Assembly: GCA_045546315.1 (NCBI GenBank)
Contig: JAZQCN010000059.1
Coordinates: forward strand, 124,001-188,000
Source: RGIG2041 sp045546315
GTDB lineage: Bacteria; Bacillota; Clostridia; UBA1381; UMGS1253
Direction of reading: 5' to 3'
Length of the DNA stretch: 64,000 nucleotides
Position numbers and translations under genes: made by a program
In this document: positions 1 to 11,000 of the stretch, piece by piece
Layout: each line of letters starts with the position of its first letter
Position numbering within the stretch: position 1 is the stretch's first letter
The notes under the pieces: model-generated
The model's database searches: none
Seen by the model: only the letters and a program-made list of their open reading frames with translations
Told to the model about the DNA's origin: nothing

Positions 1-1046
1 TTAAGGCGCACTTCAGCGGTGAAACGCCGATTCAACCGACGCAGGTTGACTTAGAAGGCATCTTCAGCTATAACGCGAGCCACGAGCCGGATTTTTCCGA
101 TGTAAAAGGGCAGGAGGGCGTCAAGCGCGCGCTGGAAATTGCAGCCGCCGGCAATCATAATGTGCTGATGATTGGCACACCGGGCAGCGGCAAAACGATG
201 CTTGCAAAGCGTTTGCCGACCATATTGCCGGATATGACCTTTGAAGAGGCACTGGAAATCACAAAAATACATTCCGTAGCCGGCATTTTACCGTCGGACA
301 AGCCGCTTGTTACGCGCAGACCGTTCCGCAGTCCGCACCACACGATTTCTGCAGTCGGGCTCGCCGGCGGCGGACGCATTCCGCGCCCGGGCGAAATCAG
401 CCTGGCGCACAACGGCGTTCTGTTTTTAGACGAGCTGCCGGAATTTAATAAAACCGCACTCGAGGTTTTGCGACAGCCGCTGGAGGACGGCGATGTAACG
501 ATTGCGCGCGTCAGCGCAACTGTAAACTACGCCTCCAATGTGATGTTTGTGGCAGCGATGAACCCCTGCAAATGCGGCTACCACGGCGACCCGTCCGGCC
601 GATGCACCTGCACGCCGGGCGCAATCGAGCAATATATGGGGCGCATCAGCGGCCCTTTGATGGACAGAATTGATATGCACATCAGCGTCGCACCCGTAGC
701 GTATGAATCCTTCAAAAGCGACACGCCTGCCGAAACCTCGGCAGATATTAAAAAGCGTGTCGATGCCGCAAGGCAGCTGCAGCAGCAGCGGTATAAGGAC
801 TATCCGCAAATCTACTCCAACGCACAGCTGACGCCAGCAATGATTGACAAATTCTGCCGCCTGGGCGAAGCGGAGCACGCGCTGATGAAGAACGCCTTTG
901 ACCGCCTCGGCTTAAGCGCAAGAGCGCACCACGGCATTTTGAAGGTTGCGCGTACGATTGCCGATTTAGACGGCAGCGAAGAGATTCGCGTGCAGCATCT
1001 GGCAGAAGCGATACAGTATCGTAGCTTAGACAGAAGCACGCATTAA
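1..1046 (+). CDS. ComM/YifB family Mg-chelatase-like AAA+ ATPase, 5' end missing
   Basis: The reading frame is open from base 3, so the N-terminal part lies before the window. Visible are a Walker A motif (GTPGSGKT, near base 177), the segment HHTISAVGLAGGG and a Walker B-like LFLDELPEF, all typical of the Mg-chelatase-like ATPases called YifB or ComM. A cysteine-containing stretch (NPCKCGYHGDPSGRCTC) is also characteristic of the family. In naturally transformable bacteria ComM is a helicase that aids branch migration of incoming DNA; its role in Clostridia is not settled. The family's C-terminal domain is complete. proC follows after 16 bases, so the two are probably cotranscribed. Confidence 0.93.
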   Translation, partial: KAHFSGETPIQPTQVDLEGIFSYNASHEPDFSDVKGQEGVKRALEIAAAGNHNVLMIGTPGSGKTMLAKRLPTILPDMTFEEALEITKIHSVAGILPSDKPLVTRRPFRSPHHTISAVGLAGGGRIPRPGEISLAHNGVLFLDELPEFNKTALEVLRQPLEDGDVTIARVSATVNYASNVMFVAAMNPCKCGYHGDPSGRCTCTPGAIEQYMGRISGPLMDRIDMHISVAPVAYESFKSDTPAETSADIKKRVDAARQLQQQRYKDYPQIYSNAQLTPAMIDKFCRLGEAEHALMKNAFDRLGLSARAHHGILKVARTIADLDGSEEIRVQHLAEAIQYRSLDRSTH

Positions 1047-1062
1047 GAAAGGAATGAAAACT

Positions 1063-1863
1063 ATGAACTTAGCAGTTATCGGCGGCGGCAAAATGGCGCA
1101 CGCTATGGTCTTCGGTATTTTAAATACGAAGCGAATCGAAGCAAATAACATTTATGTTTCTGATAAATTTGAAGCCGGTCTTTCGGATTTTGCCGCAGCC
1201 GGCATGCATACAACGACAGACAATACCGTAGCTGCAAGCGCAGCGGACACCATTTTGGTTGCGGTTAAGCCGGATGTTTATCCGAGTGTTTTAGCAGAGC
1301 TTTCCAAGGTAGACAGCGCTGAGAAAAAGCTTTATATCTCTATAGCGCCGGGCATTACAGTAGATGCGATTAAGGGTTATCTCGGCTTTGATGCAAAGGT
1401 CATCCGCACGATGCCAAACACACCGGCAATGGTTGGCGAGGGCATGACAGCGGTTTTCGCACCTGCACCGGTTACGGAAGCTGAGCTTTCTATGGCGCTG
1501 GATTTGTTTAATGCCTTCGGCAAGGCTGCTGTAATATCCGAAAAGCAAATGGAAGCAGCGGTTGCCGTTTCCGGCAGTAGCCCGGCATATGTATTTATGT
1601 TTATCGAAGCGCTTGCCGACGGTGCAGTTGCCGGCGGTATACCGCGCAGCCTTGCCTACGAATTTGCGGCGCAAGCCGTGCTCGGCTCGGCGAAAATGGT
1701 TTTGGAAACCGGCAAGCACCCCGGTGAGCTGAAGGATATGGTGTGTTCTCCGGGCGGCACAACAATTGATGCCGTTGCGGCACTCGAGCAGGGCGGCTTT
1801 CGTGCAGCAGTGCTCGATGCAATGGAAAAATGTATTGAAAAAAGCAAAAAAATGGGCAATTAA
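1063..1863 (+). CDS. proC: pyrroline-5-carboxylate reductase
   Basis: Catalyses the last step of proline synthesis, reduction of 1-pyrroline-5-carboxylate with NAD(P)H, in the cytosol. The protein (266 residues, normal length) starts with a Rossmann motif (GGGKMA), has the MPNTPAMVGEGMTA segment and the C-terminal family signature around SPGGTTIDAVAALE. I chose the ATG at 1063 rather than the in-frame ATG at 1054, because AAAGGA lies 9 bases before the former and only 2 before the latter. It follows the ComM-like gene closely and ends in a strong terminator. Confidence 0.95.
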   Translation: MNLAVIGGGKMAHAMVFGILNTKRIEANNIYVSDKFEAGLSDFAAAGMHTTTDNTVAASAADTILVAVKPDVYPSVLAELSKVDSAEKKLYISIAPGITVDAIKGYLGFDAKVIRTMPNTPAMVGEGMTAVFAPAPVTEAELSMALDLFNAFGKAAVISEKQMEAAVAVSGSSPAYVFMFIEALADGAVAGGIPRSLAYEFAAQAVLGSAKMVLETGKHPGELKDMVCSPGGTTIDAVAALEQGGFRAAVLDAMEKCIEKSKKMGN

Positions 1864-1869
1864 ATACAA

Positions 1870-1905
1870 AACAGCGCTTGAATTTGCATCAAGCGCTGTT
1901 TTTTT
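1870..1905 (+). terminator. Rho-independent terminator of proC
   Basis: A 12-bp perfect stem (AACAGCGCTTGA with its complement) with a 7-base loop is followed by a run of seven T, directly after the proC stop. Confidence 0.9.
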
Positions 1906-1912
1906 GCAAGAA

Positions 1913-1942
1913 AAAAAGCAGTGGGCAAGCCCACTGCTTTTT
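1913..1942 (-). terminator. Rho-independent terminator of the S-layer operon
   Basis: A perfect stem built on GCAGTGGGC with a short loop has A/T runs on both sides. Read on the minus strand it follows the SLH gene stop at 1959 and ends in a T run. It lies back to back with the proC terminator. Confidence 0.88.
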
Positions 1943-1958
1943 ATTTGGTTTGTAAAAC

Positions 1959-4900
1959 TTACGGAGCCGGAACTACCGGTGTGTCCGGAAGATTTTTGAG
2001 AACTACAACACACTTAATACCGGAGTTAAATACTCTTACGATACACGGTGTTGCCGGTGTGAGCGGGTTGGAGGTATCAACGATATCTGCAACGCTACCG
2101 GTTGTAACTCTCTTAGCTTCGCTTGTAGCTTCTGCATCGTAAACGATAACCTTGCTTACAGCATAAGTCATGTTTACAGAAAGTGCGTCTAAATCATATT
2201 TGCCATCTTCGCCAACGATTGCTACGCCGCCGTGCTTAGCCTGAATGTAACCATCTACAACTGTGAATGCTGTTTCCGTCTGAATATTACTACCGGTTGC
2301 TGCATTGGAAATTGTAGCAAACAATACGGTCGAACCATCCTTTTCTACCGGAATAGTAAAGTCAGAGGATTCATATCTTCTACCGCCGGAAATATCGTTC
2401 TTAGGCATGAAGATATTCTCGTTTGCAAGGTAGATGGTTCTTACATAGTTTACATAGCCCTCAGAGTTATTACCATAGGTAAAGATATCACCCGGGAGAA
2501 CCAGATCTGCAGCACGCTCAGTGCCCATTACACCGCCATGGGATGTAATATTAGCTCTTCTCGAGCCTGTACCTGCAACATTGTAAGTAACACCGTTGAA
2601 CAGGTGGTCAGCAATGGAGTTGTTGCCTGAAATGTACTGACCGTTGTTGTAGTAATCCGGATCAACTGTAAGGGTCTTGGAAGAACCTTCTTCGTTACCG
2701 TAAATCTTCAAAGTAACGATTTCATCACCGTATTCATCTTCTACAAGTGTCTTGGAAACCTTTGTAACGATGAAGTACGGACGCTGTCTCTGTGCAGACT
2801 CGGTTTCACCTGTCTTGAAGGTATCGGAACCGCTCGAACCCAGTACATGTACACCGTAGGTGTATACGCGGGATTCTCTGTCTGTGTTAAACAGCTGGAG
2901 CTTATACTCGTTCTCTGTCTGGAACTCAGAGGACTTGTAAATTCTCATGTGCTTGTCGTTTTCAAGCAGAGCGGAATCACTCGGTACTGCAAAGATAACT
3001 GCGCTCGAGTTCACTGCTGTGGTGTAATCGAAGCCCTTATACTGGCTGTTGTAAGCCATTGTCTTCGGACCCGAAGAACCTGCCTTAATCTTACCTAAGG
3101 TATACTCGTCTTCTTCTGCGCCCTTGTACGGGGTATCAATTTCCTTGATTGCACCCTGGCCGTCGAGCTTGTAGAGCATCGGGGATACCATAGCCATTTC
3201 GCCTGTTACAGCATCCTTACTGTAGCCGCCGCCACCGTAGATGCTGTTGGAAGCGATAACGGAAGCATCGAGTGCATCCAGAATTGTTGCATCTGTGGAA
3301 TACTTTTCACCGTCGATCTTTACTTTGCTTGCGAGCGGAAGTGTTACGAACTCGCCGTCTGCAGTAAAGAGTTTCATTTCGATGGAGCCTGTTGTCGACT
3401 GGGATGCTACATAATCTAAGATAAAGCCGTACTCACCGTCAGCCTCGCCGGTGGAAGCCTTCTCATACTTTGCAATTCTGCCGAAAGCGTCGAGATAAAG
3501 CTCAACGCCCTGTGCAAGTCTGATGCCGTGGCCGCCGTTTGCAGCTGCCCAAGCTTCGAAAGCATCACCAAACTGATACTCTTCGCCGTTGTCGAGGCAA
3601 ACGATTGTCTTGCCGTTTGCATCTGTACCAAAGGTATCAACAATGCCTTCTGCCTTCTCATCGGAAACGATAACATGGAAAATCTCCTTAGAAGTACCTG
3701 TGTCGGAAGCTGCGATAGAAAGTACATCGCCTTCCTGGAGAGAATCGAAGGAGAGCTCCTTACCGTTTACATCTTCAAATGTAGCGGTTACATCCTTCTT
3801 CTCAACATTGATTTCAACGCTTGCGCCGCTGATTTCGTCGAGAATTGTATAATCATCTGCATCGAGGTACTCGATTACAAATGTTTCGTATACGGTCAGC
3901 ATTACGGTTTCAGCACCCTTGGTAGCGTCTGTGTCCATAAATACAACCTTACCCGGCTTATTCTGTGCATCCTCAAGCATTGTCTTAAGGTCATCTGTGG
4001 AAGCGGTTGTAGCGCCGTTATAAAGAATAGCCGGCATAGCTTCAACATCGATTTCCTCAGTTTCGTTGTCCTCTTCGTTTGCCCAGTACTGAATCACTCT
4101 GTTCGTGCTGGCGTCTACTTCGATATCCGCCAAATCAACCTCAACGATGTTGTTGTTCTTTTGGTTGATGGAGTAGCAGATTACTGTAGAATCTTCTGTC
4201 TCTTCATCGTAGGTGTAGTAAGCTTTTACGCTGGTAGCGATCTGCTTGTCGATATCTGTTTCACCAACGAGCAGCTCGTACTTTTCACCCTTAGCAGTGA
4301 TTTCTACTTCGCCTGCCTTTAAGTTGCTTGTTTCCCAGATGGAAGTAGCGCTGTTTGCAGAAACGATACCTTCGAGCTTGTAGGTATTAAACTTCTCGGA
4401 GAGAAGTGTTATGCCTGCCTTGGATTCCCAGTTTTCGACGTCACCGCCGGAAACGCGCTTCATAACATCAATCTCAAGGATGTTTGCGCAAAGAATCGCA
4501 GCCTGACCTCTGGTCATCGGCTCTTCAAGGTTTACATTTGCAAGACCCTTTAAAGCGCCGAGCTCGCGAGCTACCTCAACATAACCTGCCGGATAGCCGC
4601 CGTTTTCTTCAGCCTTGAGGCCGTAGCCGATGGTAGCAACCATCATCTTAACAGCCTGCTCACCTGTAACATTTGCATTCGGAGCGAAAGTACCGTCGCC
4701 CATACCGTTGATGGCACCCATATCCTTACCGAATTCAACATACGGAGCGTACCATTCGCTTGTCGGTACGTCTGTGAAAATACCCTTTGTCTTATAGCCG
4801 CCAACAATGTTTGCGTGGCCTGCAGCAACTACCATAATCTTGGTAAATTCTGCACGGGTGATGTTTTTGTCGCCATTGAAGCTGTTGCCGTCGCCAACCA

Positions 4901-5045
4901 TAATCTCAAGTGCGCTCAAAAGCTTTGCAGCGCTCTCATAGTTTGTACCGTTGACATCGGCAGGTGCAGGAGCGGCAAAAGCCGCTACCTGCAGCATCAT
5001 AATCGATGCTATAATCAATGACATTACTTTTTTAAATAATTTCAT
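1959..5045 (-). CDS. secreted S-layer-homology (SLH) protein, 1028 residues
   Basis: A cell-surface protein. It starts with a signal peptide (MKLFKKVMSLIIASIMMLQV, cleavage likely after AAFA) and then about three SLH repeats at residues 33-200, with motifs such as ITRAEFTKIMVVAAG, WYAPYVEFGKDMGAI and MTRGQAAILCANILEI. SLH repeats bind secondary wall polymers that carry pyruvylated sugars. The remaining ~800 residues are beta-rich, acidic and unrecognised; many Asp/Glu residues could bind calcium. The start has a consensus ribosome-binding site (GGGAGG, 7 bases before). It begins 34 bases after the stop of the giant SLH gene with no terminator between, so both probably share one mRNA. N-terminal SLH followed by a long variable region resembles an S-layer subunit. 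Confidence 0.88.
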   Translation of the reverse strand: MKLFKKVMSLIIASIMMLQVAAFAAPAPADVNGTNYESAAKLLSALEIMVGDGNSFNGDKNITRAEFTKIMVVAAGHANIVGGYKTKGIFTDVPTSEWYAPYVEFGKDMGAINGMGDGTFAPNANVTGEQAVKMMVATIGYGLKAEENGGYPAGYVEVARELGALKGLANVNLEEPMTRGQAAILCANILEIDVMKRVSGGDVENWESKAGITLLSEKFNTYKLEGIVSANSATSIWETSNLKAGEVEITAKGEKYELLVGETDIDKQIATSVKAYYTYDEETEDSTVICYSINQKNNNIVEVDLADIEVDASTNRVIQYWANEEDNETEEIDVEAMPAILYNGATTASTDDLKTMLEDAQNKPGKVVFMDTDATKGAETVMLTVYETFVIEYLDADDYTILDEISGASVEINVEKKDVTATFEDVNGKELSFDSLQEGDVLSIAASDTGTSKEIFHVIVSDEKAEGIVDTFGTDANGKTIVCLDNGEEYQFGDAFEAWAAANGGHGIRLAQGVELYLDAFGRIAKYEKASTGEADGEYGFILDYVASQSTTGSIEMKLFTADGEFVTLPLASKVKIDGEKYSTDATILDALDASVIASNSIYGGGGYSKDAVTGEMAMVSPMLYKLDGQGAIKEIDTPYKGAEEDEYTLGKIKAGSSGPKTMAYNSQYKGFDYTTAVNSSAVIFAVPSDSALLENDKHMRIYKSSEFQTENEYKLQLFNTDRESRVYTYGVHVLGSSGSDTFKTGETESAQRQRPYFIVTKVSKTLVEDEYGDEIVTLKIYGNEEGSSKTLTVDPDYYNNGQYISGNNSIADHLFNGVTYNVAGTGSRRANITSHGGVMGTERAADLVLPGDIFTYGNNSEGYVNYVRTIYLANENIFMPKNDISGGRRYESSDFTIPVEKDGSTVLFATISNAATGSNIQTETAFTVVDGYIQAKHGGVAIVGEDGKYDLDALSVNMTYAVSKVIVYDAEATSEAKRVTTGSVADIVDTSNPLTPATPCIVRVFNSGIKCVVVLKNLPDTPVVPAP

Positions 5046-5079
5046 TGCTAAACCTCCCTATTCTTTACTCTTCAGCCTA

Positions 5080-8000
5080 TTACAGTGCATAAAGCACGAG
5101 TACGTTTGCAATAATCTGTGCGATTTCTGCGCGTGTAGCGTTACCCTTCGGGTTGAAGCTACCGTCGCCGTAACCATTTACAACGCCTGCATTTGCAAGT
5201 GCATTGATTGCATCTGCTGCATAATCGCTGATGCTTGCTGCGTCTGTGAATGCTCTGTTTGCACTTGTATCCAGTGTGATACCCTTGTTTACAAGGAATC
5301 TGTAAATCAATACAGAGAGGTCTTCTCTTGTAATCATCGCATCTGTACCGAAGTCTGTTGCGGATACACCCTTGATAATACCATCCTGCTGTGCTGTAGC
5401 AACATAGCTGTAGTACCAGGAGCCTGCCGGAACATCAGCAAAGCCGGTCCATGCGCCTGCGCGTACTTCAGAGAATGCCTCTACGAGCATCTTAGCAACT
5501 TCCTGTCTTGTTGCATTGTTGTTCGGGCGGATTGTGTTATCCTCATAACCGCTCATAATGCCTCTGTCGAGCATTGTCTGCAGTGCAGTTGCTGCCCAGG
5601 ATGCATCATTTGCATCGATGAAATCAGAAAGCTGCGGCTTCGCCGGCTGAACCGGAGTAACCGGAGTTGTCGGCTCAACTGTGCTGTTGCTCATCGAACC
5701 GGAGGTTGTACCGCCTGTGGTCGGTGTGCTCGGAACAACTTCCGTGCCACCTGTGGACGGTGTATCGTCGCCACCCACAATCGTTGCAACCTTTGCTTCA
5801 AAGTCTGCATAGGAGTTGATTGTGTAATCCTTTACGATTGTAGAAAGTGTCGCTGTAGAAACGCTTGTAAGTTCTTCGAATACACCTGCTGCGATGTAAT
5901 CGTTTACAACTGCTGCTACTGCATTGATATTTGTATAACCTGTGTTGTTGATTAATTCAACAAATACTGCTTCAGCAAAGTCTTCAGCAACCTGTGTCTT
6001 AACAGAAACCTGAGCGCCGTTTACGGTCTTGGTTTCGTAAGCCTTGTTGGAGATTGCTGCTACTACATTTGCCTTACCTGTTGCATTGAGTGCTGTTGCA
6101 TCTTGATAGATTGCAGCTGCTACTGCAACGATGTCGCCGCTTTCAGCATCTGCTTCCGGCAGGATGTAATCCCAAACGAGAGCAAGCTCTGCTGCGTCAG
6201 CGCCGTCGTTGAGTGCTTCTACTGCAATTCTTGTGTCGATGATTGCAGCGAGTGTTTCGATGTTTTCAAGGCCTACATATTCGCCCGGTGTCGGCTCTGT
6301 GATTTCCGGAAGTGCTGCTACAGCATCCTTTGCAAGTACGGAAGCTTCAACAGCTGCCTTGCCTGCCGGAGTAAGACCTGTGTAAATATCGTTTGTAGAG
6401 ATAATCAAATCTACATGTGCAAACGGATCAGCTGCGCCGGTCACGATTGCGTTGTATGCTGCAACCTTTTCAGAAATTGCAGTATATTCAAGAGCATCCT
6501 CGTGTGTTTCGTCGTCGATAACGACATCGTAGCTACCGCTTGTTACGCTGTTCGGCAATGTCATGTCAACAGTGTAATCACCGTTTTCATCAACAGTTGC
6601 ACTACCCATACCGAGGATAATACCGTCTGCAACGAGGTCGCCGGAGCCACCTGCAAGTGCAGTCTGAAGGTCTGCAAAGGTCTTGCCGTCAGCGAGTACA
6701 TATACAACTACATGCTCACCGCGTGCTTCTTCGCCCTTGTTGCCTTCAACGGAAATATCCGTGCTTGCAGCATCCTGTGCTGCTTCCGGAGCTTCTACTG
6801 TTTCAGCCAGTACTGCGCCACCGTCTTCGATGTCGCCGAGCGGCTGAACTTCTTCTTCAACCGGCGGAATTTCCGGCTCTACCGGCTCTTCCGGTTCTTC
6901 CGGAGTCGGAGCAACAAATGTTGCGCCTGCATCATAGATAACGATCGGGTTAAGGTCACTGGAAGCTACTGTTACCGGAACTGTAACCTCATCGCCTGCT
7001 GCTACATTCTTCACATATACTTCGTTGTCGTATGCGTCAATCGGATAGAAATATCCACCCTGACTGCTGGAGCCGCCGCGTGTAGCAACAAGTGTAACTA
7101 CATCCACCTTGGTCCATGTTTCATCGTTTGTAAATATACCCTTTGTGCTCGGAATTACATAAACAACACCGTCTGCCTCAACATTAAATGTTAAGTAGCT
7201 GCTCATTGCTGCATTGGAGCCTGCTGCTGCAGACTTACTTGCCTGGTAATGTGCACCTGTATTTACAAGTGTTGCACCGTCAAGGTCGTCTACATCTGCG
7301 ATGATGCCTTCAGCTATCCAATACTTGAAGGAGCTTGCAATCAGCTTATAACGAGCAAGGTCGCCATAGTCGCCTGCAGCAGAGTTCTTTGCGGTCATAT
7401 TAGCGGTCCACAACACCCGTGCTCCGTTTGCGTAATACACACCATCAGCGAGCTCTGTCGGAGCTTCACCTTCTGCATACTGGCTTGCGTCCACTGTAAA
7501 GTCAACGCTCATATCCAGTGTTGTCGGAACGATTGTGTAGGCCTTTGTGCTGCCTGCCCACAAATCGTTGTACTTATATTTTACGCCGTAAACGTCTGCG
7601 CCTGTAGATGCAAGACCATATGTTACATCTGCTGCGTCTGCCCATTTTACGGTTACTGCATAGGTGTTTTCACCTGCAACAACGTCGAAGGTCTTTGCTG
7701 CGCCGTTGTCGTTGAGCATTGCAACGGTTGCATTGTCAGCCAGGTCGATGCCTGTGCCTGCAACGGTTGCTGCATTGAGGTTTACAACCTCTGTACCGAA
7801 CGGTACGGTTACAACAGCTGTCTTTGCTTCGTGGTCAACTACTGCTGCTGTTGCTGCCTCTACCAGCATCGGCATATAGAAGCCGCCTGCATAGATGGAC
7901 TTTGTGCCGCTTACGCGGTTCAGACCGTTTGCATGATTGTTTGTAGCATTCGGACTTGTTACTGCCAGGGATGTGGTGTAAGTCAAATCAAGCTGATTTG

Positions 8001-11000
8001 CACTGTTGTCCACTACCGGCGGTTCTTCCGGCGGAATTTCCGGCTCTACCGGTGCTTCCGGTTCTTCTACTACCGGCGGTACATAGGTGTAGTCGCCGAA
8101 GAAGCCGTATACCATCAGCTGATCATGAATCGGCATTCTTGTACGATACGGTGTCTTGGAGGTGTAAGCGATCGGTGCTTTATACTTGCCGGCTTCTGCA
8201 TCCCAGCTCCAAGCAAACCATTTGCCTTCAACCAACATACTTTCGATTTCTTTTGCAGCCATTGCGTCTGCCTGTGTGATTTCACCGTTTACAGTGTCAA
8301 CCGTAGCATCAGCATCATACTTAATATAACGGCCTGTTTCATTCGTTTCATCCAGATATGCATTGTATGCTGCCATGTATTCATCCGTAATCTGGAGACC
8401 CGGAATCAATACTGTGTCGCCGCTTTCAACGTCGATTGCATAAACTTCATGATCGTTTACTGTTGCATTCTTTGTACCCTCGTTTTCATAGGTCACGAGA
8501 TACCAACCGGTGTCTGCTGCAACAAGCGCATCCATTTCCGGCCAGTAATTAAAATCGCTCGGGTTCGTCACATAAATTGTGCCTTCACCGTTTACCTTAA
8601 AGCTCATAAATGCATTGCTTTCCTCTGTTGCCGGATAAGCTGTATCCAGGAGCTTGAAGGACGTGGTTGCCATATGAACCGTACCGCTGATTGCGCTCGG
8701 AACACCAACAACAACTGTATCAGCAGTTGCATCCGGTGTCGGAACACCTACATATGTGAACTTTTCAGGGTCAGTAACCACGTTACCATACGGCACGTTT
8801 CCTGTATTGCCGCCAACCTTCAGCTCTGCTGCCAGATTACCGTACTGGATGTTCATACGCGGTGTACCGAATTGGGTATCCTGCATAGTAAGCGCGTAGA
8901 TGTACGGATTTGTGTCATCCCACTTAAATGTTACTGTGTAATCTGCTTCACCAACCGTAACGGTTTTTTCTACTGCATCTGCAGCAGCGAATTCAGCCGT
9001 TACTTCTGCTGTTGCACCCTTAGAATCTGTGAGAACAGCTGTAGCGGAAGCTGTACCAACCGGAACTACGATTTCGTAGTTTGCCGGGTCAGCGAATGTA
9101 CCTGCCTTATCTGTTACAGCAACAACATCCTGCTGAATTGCATCCTTTGTTGTTGTTACTGTATAGGAAGCAAGTGTAACCACTTCCGGTGCTGCCGGTG
9201 CTTCAAACTGTACATAGAATACCGGGTCAAAGCCTGTCTGGTCTGCCGGACGCAGTACGGTCAGTGCATTGCCACTAGCGTCCTTTGCAGGTGCAACCAG
9301 CACGCCTTCTTCTAAGGTCCACTTATAATAGTTGCCTTCCTGAACTTGAGTATAGCCTGCAAACGCAGCTTCCTGCGTCTTTGTGCCTGCTGTTGTTACA
9401 ACTTCTTCTGTCGGAACATACTTGATATATTTATCTGTAGTTGTTCTTGCATTGTATGCAGCGATTTCATCGTCATCCGGCGCTGTGCCCGGGAGATATA
9501 CGTAGTCGCCTGCTGCATATTCCTTCTTATAAAGCTTAGCACCGTTGAGTGTGCCTGCTTCTGTCCAGCCTGCAGCTACCAGCTCTTCCCACTGATAGTC
9601 GAGTGCAACTGCCTTTGCATATACAGTTGCCGGTGCGGATACCTTGAAGGACATGAGGGAGTTTTCTGCGTTTGTGCCCTCATATGTGCCGTCTCTCATC
9701 AGGAAGAATGTAGACGACATATGCGACTGACCGTTCAAAGAATGTGTTGCGATGGAGTATACATACTTTGTTGCTGCCGGTGCTGTTTCACCTTCCAAAG
9801 CAAGATCAGAAAGTGCCTTTGTGCTCAATGCGCCGGAGTCGTTTGTGCCGGATGCCTGATAGGTCAGGTCGCCGTCTGCACCATAGTCAACACCCCAACG
9901 ACCCCTAAAGCCTTCCTTGCCCGCAAAGCCGATAGCAAGCTTTACATCGGAGATGTACGGGTCTGTATCATCCCATACAAACTTTACTGTGTGGCCAAGG
10001 ATTTCAGCGGTTGCTTCGTCCTTACCAGCCATATCTACTGCTACAGCTTCAGCCAGTGTGTTCGGTGTTGCAGCATCGTCTGCTGCTGCAGTTACAGTGA
10101 CTGTACCTGTACCGATCGGCACCTTAACAACATATTCTGTTTCATTTGTCCAACCCTGTGTAGCATTGGTTTCTGTAGCAGCTTCTGTGTGTCTTAAATG
10201 TGCTGCTGTTGAATAGGTGATGCTTGCGAGCTTCGCTGTCGGCTCTACTACCGGCGGAATTTCCGGCTCTTCCGGCGGCTGCGGATCTACCGGATCTTCT
10301 GTATCTTCGATATCCAGTGTAATCATATCCTCTGTTGCTACGATTACGATTGGCGGATAGTCCGAATGAACAGTAGATTCTGCAACTTCTACAACTTCGC
10401 CCACGGATACCTTCTTCGCATAGATATAGTCGCAAGAACCTGCCCAATGTGCGTAGCTCTTTGCTACGTTTGTATGGCCTTCCGGCGGTCTATTCAACGC
10501 CTGACCCTGCGCAGTTGTGGAAGAGTTTGTAAACTTCATTGTTGCGCCGGTCAGCTGTGCCCAGCCATCCTCTGCTGTAAGCGCGGTGTTCGCTTTGCTG
10601 GATGCAACGATTACATAACCGTCTACACCGGCTTTGAACTTATAACGAACTGCATTGTTCGCAGTTACGTCTGTATAGTTCGCAATAATGGAGGTTGCGC
10701 CATTGAGGTCATACTTGGTTTCAAGATAACCTGCGGTTACCCAGCTTTCAAACGCTGTCGGACCTAAGTGGAGACGATTTACCTGAGCACCACTGTTGGT
10801 AGAGGTCAGGTTTACATTGTCGTGAGACGTTTTTGTAAGCCATGTACCTGCCGGCATATCTACCTGAAGTCCGCTGCCGTCCGCTTTCATACCCTTCAAA
10901 TCGCTTTCGCCGACAACATAGTCGTGGTCAGCATCCAATACGAGGTTTGTCGGGATTGCATAGTACCAGTTTGTATCATACAGACCGGTTCTGCCATTTG